Positions 24,500-34,836 of a stretch of 64,000 nt of DNA are shown in pieces; position 1 is the first letter of the stretch, and every line of letters starts with the position of its first letter. The stretch is from Paracoccus binzhouensis. Lineage in GTDB: Bacteria > Pseudomonadota > Alphaproteobacteria > Rhodobacterales > Rhodobacteraceae. Where the stretch lies: contig NZ_JAEHFP010000008.1 of NCBI RefSeq assembly GCF_016446475.1, positions 1 through 64,000 of the forward strand, read 5' to 3'. The notes below the pieces were generated by a model. That model was not told the DNA's origin and searched no databases. It saw only the letters and a program-made list of their open reading frames with translations. The translations under genes and the position numbers were made by a program.

Positions 24500-26005
24500 A
24501 TGGACTGGACACCGCAAGGCAAGCATCTGATCGCGGGCGAATGGCTCGGGGGCGAGGCGACATTCCGCTCGGCCCCCGTGCATGGCCCGGCGCATGGTTT
24601 CGCCAGCGGCACGGTCGATCTGGTGGACCGCGCCTGCGCCGCGGCCGAGGAGGCGTTCTGGACCTATGGCTGGACCGCGCGCGCCGAACGCGCGGCTTTC
24701 CTCGACGCCATCGCTGACGAGATCGAGGCGCGGGCCGAGGCGATCACCGCCATCGGCACGCAGGAAACCGGCCTGCCCGAGGCCCGGCTGCAAGGCGAGC
24801 GTGGCCGCACCGTGGGCCAGTTGCGGCTGTTCGCGGATCATATCCGCAAGGGCGATTACCTGGATCGCCGCCACGACAAGGCGCTGCCGGACCGCCAACC
24901 GCCGCGTCCCGACCTGCGGCTGATCCAGCGCCCCATCGGGCCGGTGGCGGTCTTCGGCGCCTCGAACTTTCCGCTGGCGTTTTCGACGGCGGGCGGCGAC
25001 ACCGCCTCGGCCCTGGCGGCGGGCTGCCCGGTGGTGGTCAAGGGCCACCCCGCCCATCCCGGCACCGGCGAGATCGTGGCCGAGGCCATCCATGCCGCCA
25101 TCCGCGCCACCGGCATGCCCCCCGGCAGTTTCAGCTTCATCCACGGCGACCGGCATGAGGTCGGCGCGGCGCTGGTGCAACACCCGCTGATCCGGGCGGT
25201 CGGCTTTACCGGCAGCCTGCGCGGCGGCCGGGCGCTTTACGACCTTTGCGCTGCGCGGCCCGAGCCGATCCCCTTCTTCGGCGAACTGGGCAGCATCAAC
25301 CCCTGTTTCGTGCTGCCCCATGCGCTGGCGGCGCGCGGCCAGCAGATCGCGCGCGACTGGACCGCCAGCCTGACCATGGGCGCCGGGCAGTTCTGCACCA
25401 ATCCGGGCCTGCTGGTGCTGCGCGCCGAGGATGCCGAAACCTTCACCGCCGCCGCCACCGACGCGCTGATGGACGCCCCGGAACAGGTCATGCTGACCGA
25501 GGGCATCGCCGCCGCCTATCGCGAAGGCGCGGCCCGCATCGCCGCCCATGCCGCGCCGGTGCTGGCCTGCGACAGCCGCGGCCGCAATGCGCGGCCCGGC
25601 ATCTACCGGACCAGCGCGCGGGACTTCCTGCACAGCCATGCCCTGGGGGAAGAGGTGTTCGGCCCGCTTGGCCTTGTCGTCACCACCAGTTCGGAGGACG
25701 AGATGCTGGGCCTTGCCCGCGCGCTGGACGGCCAGCTGACCGCCACCTTGCAGATGGAGGCCGGCGACACCGCGCTGGCCCGCCGGCTGATGCCGGTCCT
25801 GGAACGCAAGGCCGGCCGGGTGCTGGCGAACGGCTGGCCCACCGGGGTCGAGGTCGCCGACGCCATGGTGCATGGCGGCCCCTACCCGGCATCGACGAAT
25901 TTCGGCGCCACCAGCGTCGGCACCCTGGCGATCCGCCGCTTCCTGCGGCCGGTCTGTTTCCAGAACCTGCCCGACGCGCTGCTGCCGGAGGACTTGCGGG
26001 GCTGA
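24500..26005 (+). CDS. NADP-dependent aldehyde dehydrogenase (2-oxoglutarate semialdehyde type)
   Basis: A 501-residue ALDH-superfamily enzyme. NADP-binding VFGASNFPLAFSTAGGDTA and KGHPAHP, catalytic Glu in FFGELGSINP, and catalytic Cys in MGAGQFCTNPG are all visible. GHPAHP and the FPLAFS motif mark the branch that oxidises 2,5-dioxopentanoate to 2-oxoglutarate. It completes the oxidative pentose route from sugar to 2-oxoglutarate. It starts ten bases after the dehydrogenase stop with GAAGGAAGACCG as ribosome site. Confidence 0.9.
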   Translation: MDWTPQGKHLIAGEWLGGEATFRSAPVHGPAHGFASGTVDLVDRACAAAEEAFWTYGWTARAERAAFLDAIADEIEARAEAITAIGTQETGLPEARLQGERGRTVGQLRLFADHIRKGDYLDRRHDKALPDRQPPRPDLRLIQRPIGPVAVFGASNFPLAFSTAGGDTASALAAGCPVVVKGHPAHPGTGEIVAEAIHAAIRATGMPPGSFSFIHGDRHEVGAALVQHPLIRAVGFTGSLRGGRALYDLCAARPEPIPFFGELGSINPCFVLPHALAARGQQIARDWTASLTMGAGQFCTNPGLLVLRAEDAETFTAAATDALMDAPEQVMLTEGIAAAYREGAARIAAHAAPVLACDSRGRNARPGIYRTSARDFLHSHALGEEVFGPLGLVVTTSSEDEMLGLARALDGQLTATLQMEAGDTALARRLMPVLERKAGRVLANGWPTGVEVADAMVHGGPYPASTNFGATSVGTLAIRRFLRPVCFQNLPDALLPEDLRG

Positions 26006-26046
26006 GAGGACAGCCCCGTAGAAAACGGTCATTGAGGGAGGAAACC

Positions 26047-27003
26047 ATGACCAGATTCCTGATGAGCACTGCCGCCGCGCTGGCGATCTCGGCCACGGCC
26101 GCACTGGCCGAGGGCGAAACCGTCGGCTTTTCCCAGATCGGCTCGGAATCCGGCTGGCGCGCGGCCGAGACCACGCTGACCAAGACCCAGGCCGAGGAAC
26201 GCGGCCTGAAGCTGCAATTCTCGGACGCGCAGCAGAAGCAGGAAAACCAGATCGCCGCGATCCGCTCCTTCATTGCGCAGGGCGTGGACGCGATCCTGCT
26301 GGCCCCGGTCGTCGCCACCGGCTGGGATTCGGTGCTGCAAGAGGCCAAGGAGGCCGAGATTCCGGTCGTGCTGCTGGACCGGCAGGTGGACAGCTCGGAC
26401 GATCTCTACCTGACCGCCGTCGGCTCGAACCTGGTGCATGAGGGCGAGGTCGCCGGCAAATGGCTGGTCGATACCGTCGGCGACAAGGAATGCCGTGTGG
26501 TCGAATTGCAGGGCACCACCGGATCCAGCCCCGCCATCGACCGCAAGAAGGGCTTCGAGAACGCGCTGGCCGGGCACGACAACCTGAAGATCGTGCGCAG
26601 CCAGACCGGCGATTTCACCCGCGCCCAGGGCAAGGAGGTGATGGAAAGCTTCCTGCAGGCCGAGAACGGCGGCAAGGACATCTGCGCGCTCTATGCCCAT
26701 AACGACGACATGGCGGTCGGCGCGATCCAGGCCATCAAGGAGGCCGGGCTGAAGCCGGGCTCCGACATCCTGGTCGTGTCCATCGACGGCGTGCCGGACC
26801 TGTTCCAGGCCATGGCCAATGGCGAGGCCAATGCCACCGTCGAGCTGACGCCGAACATGGCCGGCCCCGCCTTCGACGCGCTGGAAGCCTATTGGAAGGA
26901 CGGCACCCAACCGCCGAAATTCATCCAGACCGAGTCGAAGCTTTACACCCAGGCCGACGATCCGGCCGGCGAATACGAGCGCCGCAAGGGCTTGGGCTAC
27001 TGA
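26047..27003 (+). CDS. ytfQ: YtfQ-type periplasmic sugar-binding protein
   Basis: A 318-residue binding protein with a Sec signal peptide (MTRFLMSTAAALAISATAALA, cleavage near residue 21). It is a two-lobe type 1 periplasmic fold: ETVGFSQIGSESGWRAAE, GVDAILLAPVVATGWDSVL, VVLLDRQVD, ELQGTTGSSPAIDRKKGF, YAHNDDMAVGAIQAIKEAG, VSIDGVPDLFQAMANGE. These match galactofuranose/arabinose-binding YtfQ. An especially strong GGGAGGAAACC ribosome site fits the high expression of a binding protein. It opens the ABC part of the operon. Confidence 0.9.
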   Translation: MTRFLMSTAAALAISATAALAEGETVGFSQIGSESGWRAAETTLTKTQAEERGLKLQFSDAQQKQENQIAAIRSFIAQGVDAILLAPVVATGWDSVLQEAKEAEIPVVLLDRQVDSSDDLYLTAVGSNLVHEGEVAGKWLVDTVGDKECRVVELQGTTGSSPAIDRKKGFENALAGHDNLKIVRSQTGDFTRAQGKEVMESFLQAENGGKDICALYAHNDDMAVGAIQAIKEAGLKPGSDILVVSIDGVPDLFQAMANGEANATVELTPNMAGPAFDALEAYWKDGTQPPKFIQTESKLYTQADDPAGEYERRKGLGY

Positions 27004-27060
27004 CGAAAAAGCGGCCGGGCCGTCCATGCGGCGGCCCGCGCCGAGCCGAGGAGGGGCGCG

Positions 27061-28553
<1,493 letters not shown>

Positions 28554-28557
<4 letters not shown>

Positions 28558-29573
28558 CCCTGCTGAAACGCATTGCCCCGCAACTGGTCGCGCTGGCGCT
28601 GCTGGTGGCGCTGGTGACGGTGTTCTATCCGGATTTCCTGAAGATCGGCATCAGCGGCGACCGGCTGGTCGGGCCGATGATCGACGTCTTGAAGCGTGGC
28701 GCGCCGGTGGCGCTGCTGGCCACGGGCATGACGCTGGTCATCGCCACGCGCGGCATCGACCTGTCGGTCGGCACCACCATGGCGATCTGCGGCGCGGTCG
28801 CTGCCTCGGCCGTGGCCGGCGGCTGGGGGCTGGGTCCGGCGCTGCTGCTGGCGCTGGCCGCCGGTGCGCTCGCGGGGCTGTGGAACGGGCTGCTGGTCGC
28901 CGTGGTCGGCATCCAGCCCTTCGTCGCCACGCTGATCCTGATGACCATGGGGCGCGGCATCGCCCAGCTGATCACCGAGGGCCGCATCCTGACCTTCACC
29001 GACGCGGGCTTCGCCTTCTTCGGCTCGGGCAGTTTGCTGGGCCTGCCGGTGCCGGCCTGGCTGTGGCTGGCCTGCGGCCTGGGCATGGCGGCGCTGATGC
29101 GGCGCACCGCGCTTGGCCTGCTGGTCGAATCCATCGGCATCAACCGCCGCGCCAGCGCCCTGGCCGGGGTGAACGCCACGGTGCTGCTGATCGCGGTCTA
29201 TGTCGTCTCGGGGCTTTGCGCGGCGTTGGCCGGGATCGTCGTCACCGCCGACATCCGCGGGGCGGACGCCAACAATGCCGGGCTGTGGCTGGAGCTGGAC
29301 GCCATCCTGGCCGTGGTGATCGGCGGCAATTCCCTGCTGGGCGGGCGGTTCTCCATCATCGCCTCGCTGATCGGGGCGCTGATCATCCAGACCATCGACA
29401 CCGGCATCCTGCTGGCCGGGTTCCCGTCCGAATACAACCTGGTCATCAAGGCCGTGCTGGTGCTGGTGATCCTGGTGCTGCAATCGCCGCGCATCGCCGG
29501 GGAATGGCGGCTGTGGCGCGACAGCCACCGCGCCAGCCGCGAGGCCGCGCTGCAACGAGGAGCCGCGAAATGA
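28554..29573 (+). CDS. ytfT: Sugar ABC transporter permease (YtfT type)
   Basis: A 339-residue inner-membrane permease of the BPD_transp_2/RbsC family, with 8-10 helices. TLVIATRGIDLSVGTTMAICG is the family's hallmark helix, and NRRASALAGVN is the cytoplasmic ATPase-coupling loop. A short charged tail (SHRASREAALQRGAAK) ends the protein. It pairs with the next gene as a heterodimer, as in the galactofuranose importer YtfQRT-YjfF. Confidence 0.9.
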
Positions 29574-30541
29574 ACACCCGCGCCCTGCCGCTTTACGCGA
29601 CCGTCGTGATCTTCCTGCTGGCCTATCTGCTGTGCTGGCTGCAATTCCCGAACATCCTGTCCACGCGGGTGATCGGCAACCTGCTGACCGACAACGCCTA
29701 TCTGGGCATCGTCGCGGTCGGCATGACGCTGGTGATCCTGTCGGGCGGCATCGACCTGTCGGTGGGCAGCGTCATCGCCTTTTCCGGCGTCTTCATCGCC
29801 GTGATCCTGCGCGAGACGCCGCTGCACCCGCTGGTCGTCTTCGCCCTGCTGCTGGCGCTGACCACGGCCTTCGGCGCGGCCATGGGCTTCCTGATCGACC
29901 GCCTGGCCATGCCCGCCTTCATCGTCACGCTGGCCGGCATGTTCCTGGCGCGCGGCGCGGCCTATATGCTGTCCATCGACTCGGTGCCGATCGCGCATCC
30001 CTTCTACAAGACCCTGCAATCAGCCTATTGGCTGATGCCGGGCAAGGGCCGGCTGACGCTGATCGCCGTCGTCATGCTGCTGACCGTGCTGGCGGGCATG
30101 GTCGTCGCCCACAAGACCCGCTTCGGCGCCTCCGTCTATGCGCTTGGCGGCGGCGAGGCGACGGCGCGGCTGATGGGCGTCCGGCAGGGCCGCACCACGA
30201 TGCTGGTCTATGCCTTTTCCGGGCTGATGGCGGGTCTCTCGGGCATCGTGTTTTCCATCTACACCGGCTCGGGCTATTCGCTGGCGACGGTGGGGACGGA
30301 GCTGACCGCCATCGCGGCGGTGGTGATCGGCGGCACATTGCTGACCGGGGGCGCGGGCTACATGTTCGGCACGCTGGTCGGCGTGCTGACCATGGGGCTG
30401 ATCCAGACCTACATCGTCTTCGACGGCACGCTGTCGAGCTGGTGGACCAAGATCGTCATCGGCGTGCTGCTGCTGGTGTTCATCCTGCTGCAGAAGGGGC
30501 TGCTGAGCCTGTCGCAGTCGCGGCTGGCCGCGGGGGGCTGA
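29570..30541 (+). CDS. yjfF: Sugar ABC transporter permease (YjfF type)
   Basis: A 323-residue RbsC-family permease. TLVILSGGIDLSVGSVIAFSG and GGGEATARLMGVRQGRTTML give the helix and coupling-loop motifs of YjfF. It starts within the stop of the preceding permease (ATGA). It is the last gene of the operon; a strong hairpin begins one base after its stop codon. Confidence 0.9.
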   Translation: MNTRALPLYATVVIFLLAYLLCWLQFPNILSTRVIGNLLTDNAYLGIVAVGMTLVILSGGIDLSVGSVIAFSGVFIAVILRETPLHPLVVFALLLALTTAFGAAMGFLIDRLAMPAFIVTLAGMFLARGAAYMLSIDSVPIAHPFYKTLQSAYWLMPGKGRLTLIAVVMLLTVLAGMVVAHKTRFGASVYALGGGEATARLMGVRQGRTTMLVYAFSGLMAGLSGIVFSIYTGSGYSLATVGTELTAIAAVVIGGTLLTGGAGYMFGTLVGVLTMGLIQTYIVFDGTLSSWWTKIVIGVLLLVFILLQKGLLSLSQSRLAAGG

Positions 30542-30542
30542 G

Positions 30543-30598
30543 GGCGCGGCGCGCAAGGGCGCGCGGTTTTCCGGGCCATGGCCCTTGCGCGCCGCGCC
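30543..30598. terminator. 18-bp perfect inverted repeat ending the sugar operon
   Basis: GGCGCGGCGCGCAAGGGC (30543-30560) is answered by its exact complement at 30581-30598 across a 20-nt loop. The stem starts just after the yjfF stop. No T-run follows, so Rho-independent release is uncertain, but the stem is long enough to block readthrough or protect the 3' end of the upstream transcript. Confidence 0.75.
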
Positions 30599-30649
30599 GG
30601 TTGCGGACATCAAGCGGGCCAGAGCAACCGGAAGCCGAAACCGCCCGCC

Positions 30650-31390
30650 ATGCACGCGACCGCCGACCCGCGCCCTGCCGTCCAGCTGGAGGATCTCGGC
30701 TACGAGGTGGCGGGGCGGGTCATCCTGTCAGGGCTGACGCTGCGCAGCTCGGCGCGGCGCATCGGCGTGGTGGGGCGCAACGGCTCGGGCAAGAGCACGC
30801 TGGCGCGGCTGCTGGCCGGGCTGCTGGTGCCAAGCCGTGGCACGCTGCGGGTCGAGGGGATCGAGGTCCATGCCGACCGCAAGGCGGCGCTGGCCACCGT
30901 CGGCATCCTGTTCCAGAACCCCGAGCACCAGATCATCTTCCCCCGCGTGCAGGAGGAGATCGCCTTCGGCCTGCGCCAGCAGGGCCGGTCGAAATCCGAG
31001 GCCGCGGCCGAGGCGCTGCGCGTGCTGGCGCTGTTCGACAAGGCAGGCTGGAAGGATGCGCCGATCCAGTCGCTGTCGCAGGGCCAGAAGCATCTGGTCT
31101 GCATGATGGCGGTGCTGGCGATGCGCCCGCGGCTGCTGATCCTGGACGAGCCCTTCGCCGGCCTCGACATCCCGACGAAGATGCAGCTTGGCCGCTACCT
31201 GGACCGCTGCGCCACCCGGCTGCTGCATATTTCGCATGATCCGGCCGACCTGCGCGGCTATGATGAGGTGCATTGGCTGGACCGCGGGCGGCTGGTCGCC
31301 TCGGGGGCGGCCGATCTGGTCCTGCCGCGCTTTACCGCGGACATGATCCGTCAGGGTGGTCTGGATGATCTCTCTCAGCTCTCCGATTAG
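30650..31390 (+). CDS. bioM: BioM, ATPase of the ECF biotin importer
   Basis: A 246-residue ABC ATPase. Walker A is VVGRNGSGKSTLARLLAG, the Q-loop sits in ILFQNPEHQIIFPRV (typical of ECF A-components), the signature is SLSQGQKHLVCMMA and Walker B is LLILDEPFAGLD. The start at 30650 is preferred because upstream codons overlap the terminator stem; the ribosome site there is weak. The end overlaps bioN by 26 bp. With bioN and bioY it forms the biotin energy-coupling-factor transporter. Confidence 0.9.
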   Translation: MHATADPRPAVQLEDLGYEVAGRVILSGLTLRSSARRIGVVGRNGSGKSTLARLLAGLLVPSRGTLRVEGIEVHADRKAALATVGILFQNPEHQIIFPRVQEEIAFGLRQQGRSKSEAAAEALRVLALFDKAGWKDAPIQSLSQGQKHLVCMMAVLAMRPRLLILDEPFAGLDIPTKMQLGRYLDRCATRLLHISHDPADLRGYDEVHWLDRGRLVASGAADLVLPRFTADMIRQGGLDDLSQLSD

Positions 31391-31964
31391 GACGCGCGCG
31401 CATCGCTGGCCGGCGGGGGCCAAGCTGGCGGCGCTGTGCCTGGCCTCGACGGCGCTGTTCGCGGTGGATGCGCTGTGGTTCCAGCTTGCCGCGCTGGGCC
31501 TGGCGCTGGCGCTATATGCGCTGCCGGGGCTGGTCTTCCTGCGCTCGGGCCTGGGAGCGCTGCGCATCGTGCTGCCCTTCGTGGGATTGGTGCTGGTCTG
31601 GCATGCGCTGTCGGGCAGCCCGGCCGAAGGCGTGTTTCTGGCGCTGCGCATGGCGACGGCGGTGGCGCTGGCCAATCTGGTGACCATGACCACCTCGCTC
31701 GAGGATCTGACGGATGTGCTGCGCGCGCTGGGCCGGCCGCTGCAACGGCTGGGGCTGCCCATGCACCTGCTGGAGACGGCGATTCCGCTGGTCATCCGCT
31801 TCACGCCGGTGCTGATCCAGAAGGCGGGCGCGCTGGTCGAGGCGTGGCGGGCGCGCTCGGCCCGCCGGCCGGGGCCGCAGCTGGTGCTGCCGCTGGCGCT
31901 GCTGGCGCTGGACGATGCCGATCATGTCGCCGAGGCGCTGCGGGCGCGCGGCGGACCGCTGTGA
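31365..31964 (+). CDS. bioN: BioN, transmembrane T-component of the ECF biotin importer
   Basis: A 199-residue membrane protein with about five helices. The coupling region VEAWRARSARRPG corresponds to the Ala-Arg-Gly/Ala-Arg-Ser motifs that contact the ATPases, with a second motif in EALRARGG at the C-terminus. The gene overlaps bioM by 26 bp. A GTG nine bases upstream is an alternative start. Confidence 0.88.
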   Translation: MISLSSPIRTRAHRWPAGAKLAALCLASTALFAVDALWFQLAALGLALALYALPGLVFLRSGLGALRIVLPFVGLVLVWHALSGSPAEGVFLALRMATAVALANLVTMTTSLEDLTDVLRALGRPLQRLGLPMHLLETAIPLVIRFTPVLIQKAGALVEAWRARSARRPGPQLVLPLALLALDDADHVAEALRARGGPL

Positions 31965-31991
31965 GAGAGCTTCGATAGAAAGGTTCGGGGA

Positions 31992-32552
31992 ATGGAAAGA
32001 AACCTTGCCCATGTGGCGATGTTCGCGGCGCTGATCGCGGCGCTGGGGCTGGTGCCGGCGATCACGCTGGGCTTCGGCGTGCCGATTTCGGCCCAGACGC
32101 TGGGGGTGATGCTGGCGGGCGCGGTGCTGGGCTGGAAGCGCGGCGTCGCCGCCTGCCTGCTGTTCATCCTGCTGGTGGCGCTGGGCCTGCCCTTGCTGGC
32201 CGGCGGGCGCGGCGGGCTGGGCGTGTTCATGGCGCCGACCACCGGCTTCCTGCTGGGCTGGATCCCCGCCGCCGCCGTGACCGGCCTGTTCGTCGAGAAA
32301 TCCGGCATCCGCCATGCGGGCCTTGCCGCCGGCCTGGGCGCGGTGCTGGGGGGCGTGCTGGTGCTTTACGTTTTCGGCATCGCCGGGATGGCCATCGCGC
32401 TGAAGAAATCGCTGGCCGAGGCGACGCTGCTGTCGGCGGCCTTCATCCCCGGCGACCTGCTGAAGGCGGTGGTGACCGGCCTGCTGGTGCAGGTTCTGGC
32501 GCAGGTGCGGCCGCAAAGCATCGCCTGGCAGCGCCGCGACGGCGCCTCCTGA
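31992..32552 (+). CDS. bioY: BioY, biotin-binding S-component
   Basis: A 186-residue, six-helix membrane protein. GFGVPISAQTLGVMLAGAVLG, LPLLAGGRGGLGVFMAPTTGF and AFIPGDLLKAVVTGLL are the diagnostic BioY helices that bind biotin. It is the high-affinity substrate unit working with bioMN directly upstream. It ends close to a bidirectional hairpin facing aqpZ. Confidence 0.93.
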   Translation: MERNLAHVAMFAALIAALGLVPAITLGFGVPISAQTLGVMLAGAVLGWKRGVAACLLFILLVALGLPLLAGGRGGLGVFMAPTTGFLLGWIPAAAVTGLFVEKSGIRHAGLAAGLGAVLGGVLVLYVFGIAGMAIALKKSLAEATLLSAAFIPGDLLKAVVTGLLVQVLAQVRPQSIAWQRRDGAS

Positions 32553-32572
32553 CGCGGATTGGGGCGGGGTAT

Positions 32573-32599
32573 CCGGGCGGCCGGAATCATGCCGCCCGG
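32573..32599. terminator. Bidirectional hairpin between bioY and aqpZ
   Basis: A 9-bp perfect stem (CCGGGCGGC / GCCGCCCGG) with a 9-nt loop lies between the convergent stop codons of bioY and aqpZ. It would serve both transcripts. Confidence 0.6.
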
Positions 32600-32621
32600 G
32601 CCGGTTTCGGGGAAGCGCGGC

Positions 32622-33308
32622 TCAGTCCGTCTCGCCCACCGCCTTCCAGACCAGCGCGCCCAGCACCGCGCCGACCAGCGGCGCCACCCAGAACAGCCAG
32701 AGCTGCCCCAGCGCCCAGCCATCGGCGAACAGCGCCTGGCTGGTCGAGCGCGCCGGGTTGACCGAGGTATTCGTCACCGGGATCGAGATCAGGTGGATCA
32801 GCGTCAGGGTCAGGCCGATGGCCAGCGGCGCGAAGCCGGCCGGCGCCCGGCCATGCGTGGTGCCCAGGATCACGAACAGGAAGATCGCGGTCAGGATGAT
32901 CTCGATCACCAGGGCCGAGGTCAGGGAATAGCCGCCGGGCGAATGTTCGCCATAGCCGTTGGCCGCGAAGCCGCCCGGCGCGAAGCCGGCCTGGCCGGAG
33001 GCGATCAGGTAGAGCGCCGCGGCGGCCAGCACGGCGCCGACCAGTTGCGCGGCGATATAGGGCAGCAGCCGCGCCGCCGGGAAGCGGCCGGCCACGGTCA
33101 GCCCGACCGAGACGGCGGGATTGAAATGCCCGCCCGAGATGCCGCCCACGGCATAGGCCATGGTCACCACCGTCAGGCCGAAGGCCAGCGCCACGCCGGC
33201 GAAGCCGATGCCCAGGTCGGGAAAGGCGGCGGCCAGGATGGCGCTGCCGCAGCCTCCGAAGACCAGCCAGAATGTGCCAACCGTCTCGGCGGCCAGTTGC
33301 TTATGCAT
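32622..33308 (-). CDS. aqpZ: Aquaporin Z
   Basis: A 228-residue, six-helix water channel of the MIP family. Both pore half-helices are intact: [12 protein letters not shown] and [12 protein letters not shown]. The opening [23 protein letters not shown] and the Cys/Arg residues around the second NPA fit AqpZ rather than the glycerol channel GlpF. The start at 33308 (MHKQ) uses GGAGTTCC as ribosome site. It is followed on the same strand by a compatible-solute operon, suggesting an osmotic-stress setting. Confidence 0.93.
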   Translation of the reverse strand: MHKQLAAETVGTFWLVFGGCGSAILAAAFPDLGIGFAGVALAFGLTVVTMAYAVGGISGGHFNPAVSVGLTVAGRFPAARLLPYIAAQLVGAVLAAAALYLIASGQAGFAPGGFAANGYGEHSPGGYSLTSALVIEIILTAIFLFVILGTTHGRAPAGFAPLAIGLTLTLIHLISIPVTNTSVNPARSTSQALFADGWALGQLWLFWVAPLVGAVLGALVWKAVGETD

Positions 33309-33503
33309 GATCAGGAACTCCATTCTTGAAATCGCGGCCGGCGGCCTCGCCAAGCGGTGCCGGAGCCAGGACGAAGTGCAGCGCAAGTCCCGAATTTTGG
33401 CAAGAAAATTCGGCTGGCCCCCGCATCGGCGCCGCATCGCCCGCCGCGACGTCGCCAGGCCCGGCCGCCGGAGTTCCCGCGGCGGCCGGGCAGGCGGCTG
33501 CCG

Positions 33504-34790
33504 CTAGGGCTGGAAATCGGCCTGATAGGCGTCGTAGCGGCCGCGGAACTGCTCGAAGACGGCGATGGTGCGGCGGGCGATGCCGGTCCAGCCGAAGACC
33601 CGGCGGGCGAAGCGGGCGCCCTCGACCGCCAGCACCTCGCGCAGCCAGGGATACTGCAGCGCCATGTTGATCATGGCGGCGAATTCCTCGGGCCGCTTGG
33701 GATCGGCCACCAGCGCGTGGCGGCCGAATTCCACCTGCTCGTGCAGCCCGCCATGGATGGTCATCACCGTGGGGGTGCCGCAGGCCATGGCCTCGACCGC
33801 GGTCATGCCGAAGGGCTCGTAGCGCGAGGGCAGGGCGAAAACCCCGGGCGCGCGGTAATGGTCCACCAGCTCCTCGTCGGGGACATAGCCGCGCCAGTCG
33901 ATGGCATCGGCCACGCCGGCCCGGGCGGCCACCGCCTTCCAGTCGTCGATCAGCGCCAGGTCGGCCTCGGAATTGCCGCCCGCGGCCAGGACCAGCCGTG
34001 CCTGGGGCTGCAGCACCTTCAGCGCCGGCAGCGCCTGGATGATCAGGTCATAGCCCTTGTTCTCGGCGGCGCGGCCGACGACATAGACATCGTTCGGCCC
34101 GATGTTCAGCCGCGCCCGCGCCGCCGCCACCTTGTCGGGCGGGGCCGGGGTGAAGCGGTTCTCGTCGATGCCGGGCGGGATCATGGTGATATGCTCGCGC
34201 GGCAGCGCATATTCGGCCGAGATCAGCTCGACCTGCTGCTCCGATGTGGCGATGATATGGTCGCAATTGCGATAGAGCACGAATTCCTTCTGGATGCGCT
34301 CGTCGAAACGGTAGCCGGCCATCTCCTCGGCGGTGGCGCCGCGCATGTCGTGCTTCTTCCACCAGCCCAGCGAATGCGGGGTGTGGATATGCGGGATCTG
34401 CAATTCCTCGGCGATCTTCTGGCCGCAGACCCCGGCATCCCAGTAATGGCTGTTGACCACGTCGTAGCGCAGCTCGCGGCGGCGGATGGCGGCCAGGGCG
34501 TTGGTGATGAAATCGCCATACCAGTCGTGCATGTCCTCCTTGCGGATGAAGTCCGGGCCGCCGAAGGGGATGCGCCAGATGCGCAGGTTGTCGTTGACGA
34601 TGTCCTCGGCAGGCTGATCCTCGAAGCGGCGGGTCATCACGTCGACCCGGTAGCCCAGGCGGGCGAAACGCTTGGCGAGTTCCAGCACGAAGACCACCTG
34701 GCCGCCGGTATCGGGCTTGCCCAGTTCGGGCGAGCCCGCGACATAGCCATGCAATGAAATCATCAGCAGCGAACCCACGGATTGGGCCAT
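33504..34790 (-). CDS. Sucrose-/mannosylfructose-phosphate synthase-like GT4 glycosyltransferase
   Basis: A 428-residue cytoplasmic glycosyltransferase. N-terminal LHGYVAGSPELGKPDTGGQVVFVLELA and MTRRFEDQP, then HTPHSLGWWKK, are the acceptor-side motifs of sucrose-phosphate synthases. C-terminal GRAAENKGYDLIIQALP and SRYEPFGMTAVEAMACGTP are the GT4 donor site with the E-x7-E pair. The protein resembles mannosylfructose-phosphate synthase (MfpsA) of Agrobacterium more than cyanobacterial SPS; it has no fused phosphatase domain. It would make a non-reducing disaccharide phosphate as compatible solute. The donor (UDP-glucose or GDP-mannose) cannot be read from sequence. Confidence 0.8.
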   Translation of the reverse strand: MAQSVGSLLMISLHGYVAGSPELGKPDTGGQVVFVLELAKRFARLGYRVDVMTRRFEDQPAEDIVNDNLRIWRIPFGGPDFIRKEDMHDWYGDFITNALAAIRRRELRYDVVNSHYWDAGVCGQKIAEELQIPHIHTPHSLGWWKKHDMRGATAEEMAGYRFDERIQKEFVLYRNCDHIIATSEQQVELISAEYALPREHITMIPPGIDENRFTPAPPDKVAAARARLNIGPNDVYVVGRAAENKGYDLIIQALPALKVLQPQARLVLAAGGNSEADLALIDDWKAVAARAGVADAIDWRGYVPDEELVDHYRAPGVFALPSRYEPFGMTAVEAMACGTPTVMTIHGGLHEQVEFGRHALVADPKRPEEFAAMINMALQYPWLREVLAVEGARFARRVFGWTGIARRTIAVFEQFRGRYDAYQADFQP

Positions 34791-34836
34791 GCTCTCGTCT
34801 CCTCTCTTGTTGCGGCCTTCCTGGTGCGGCCCGGGG

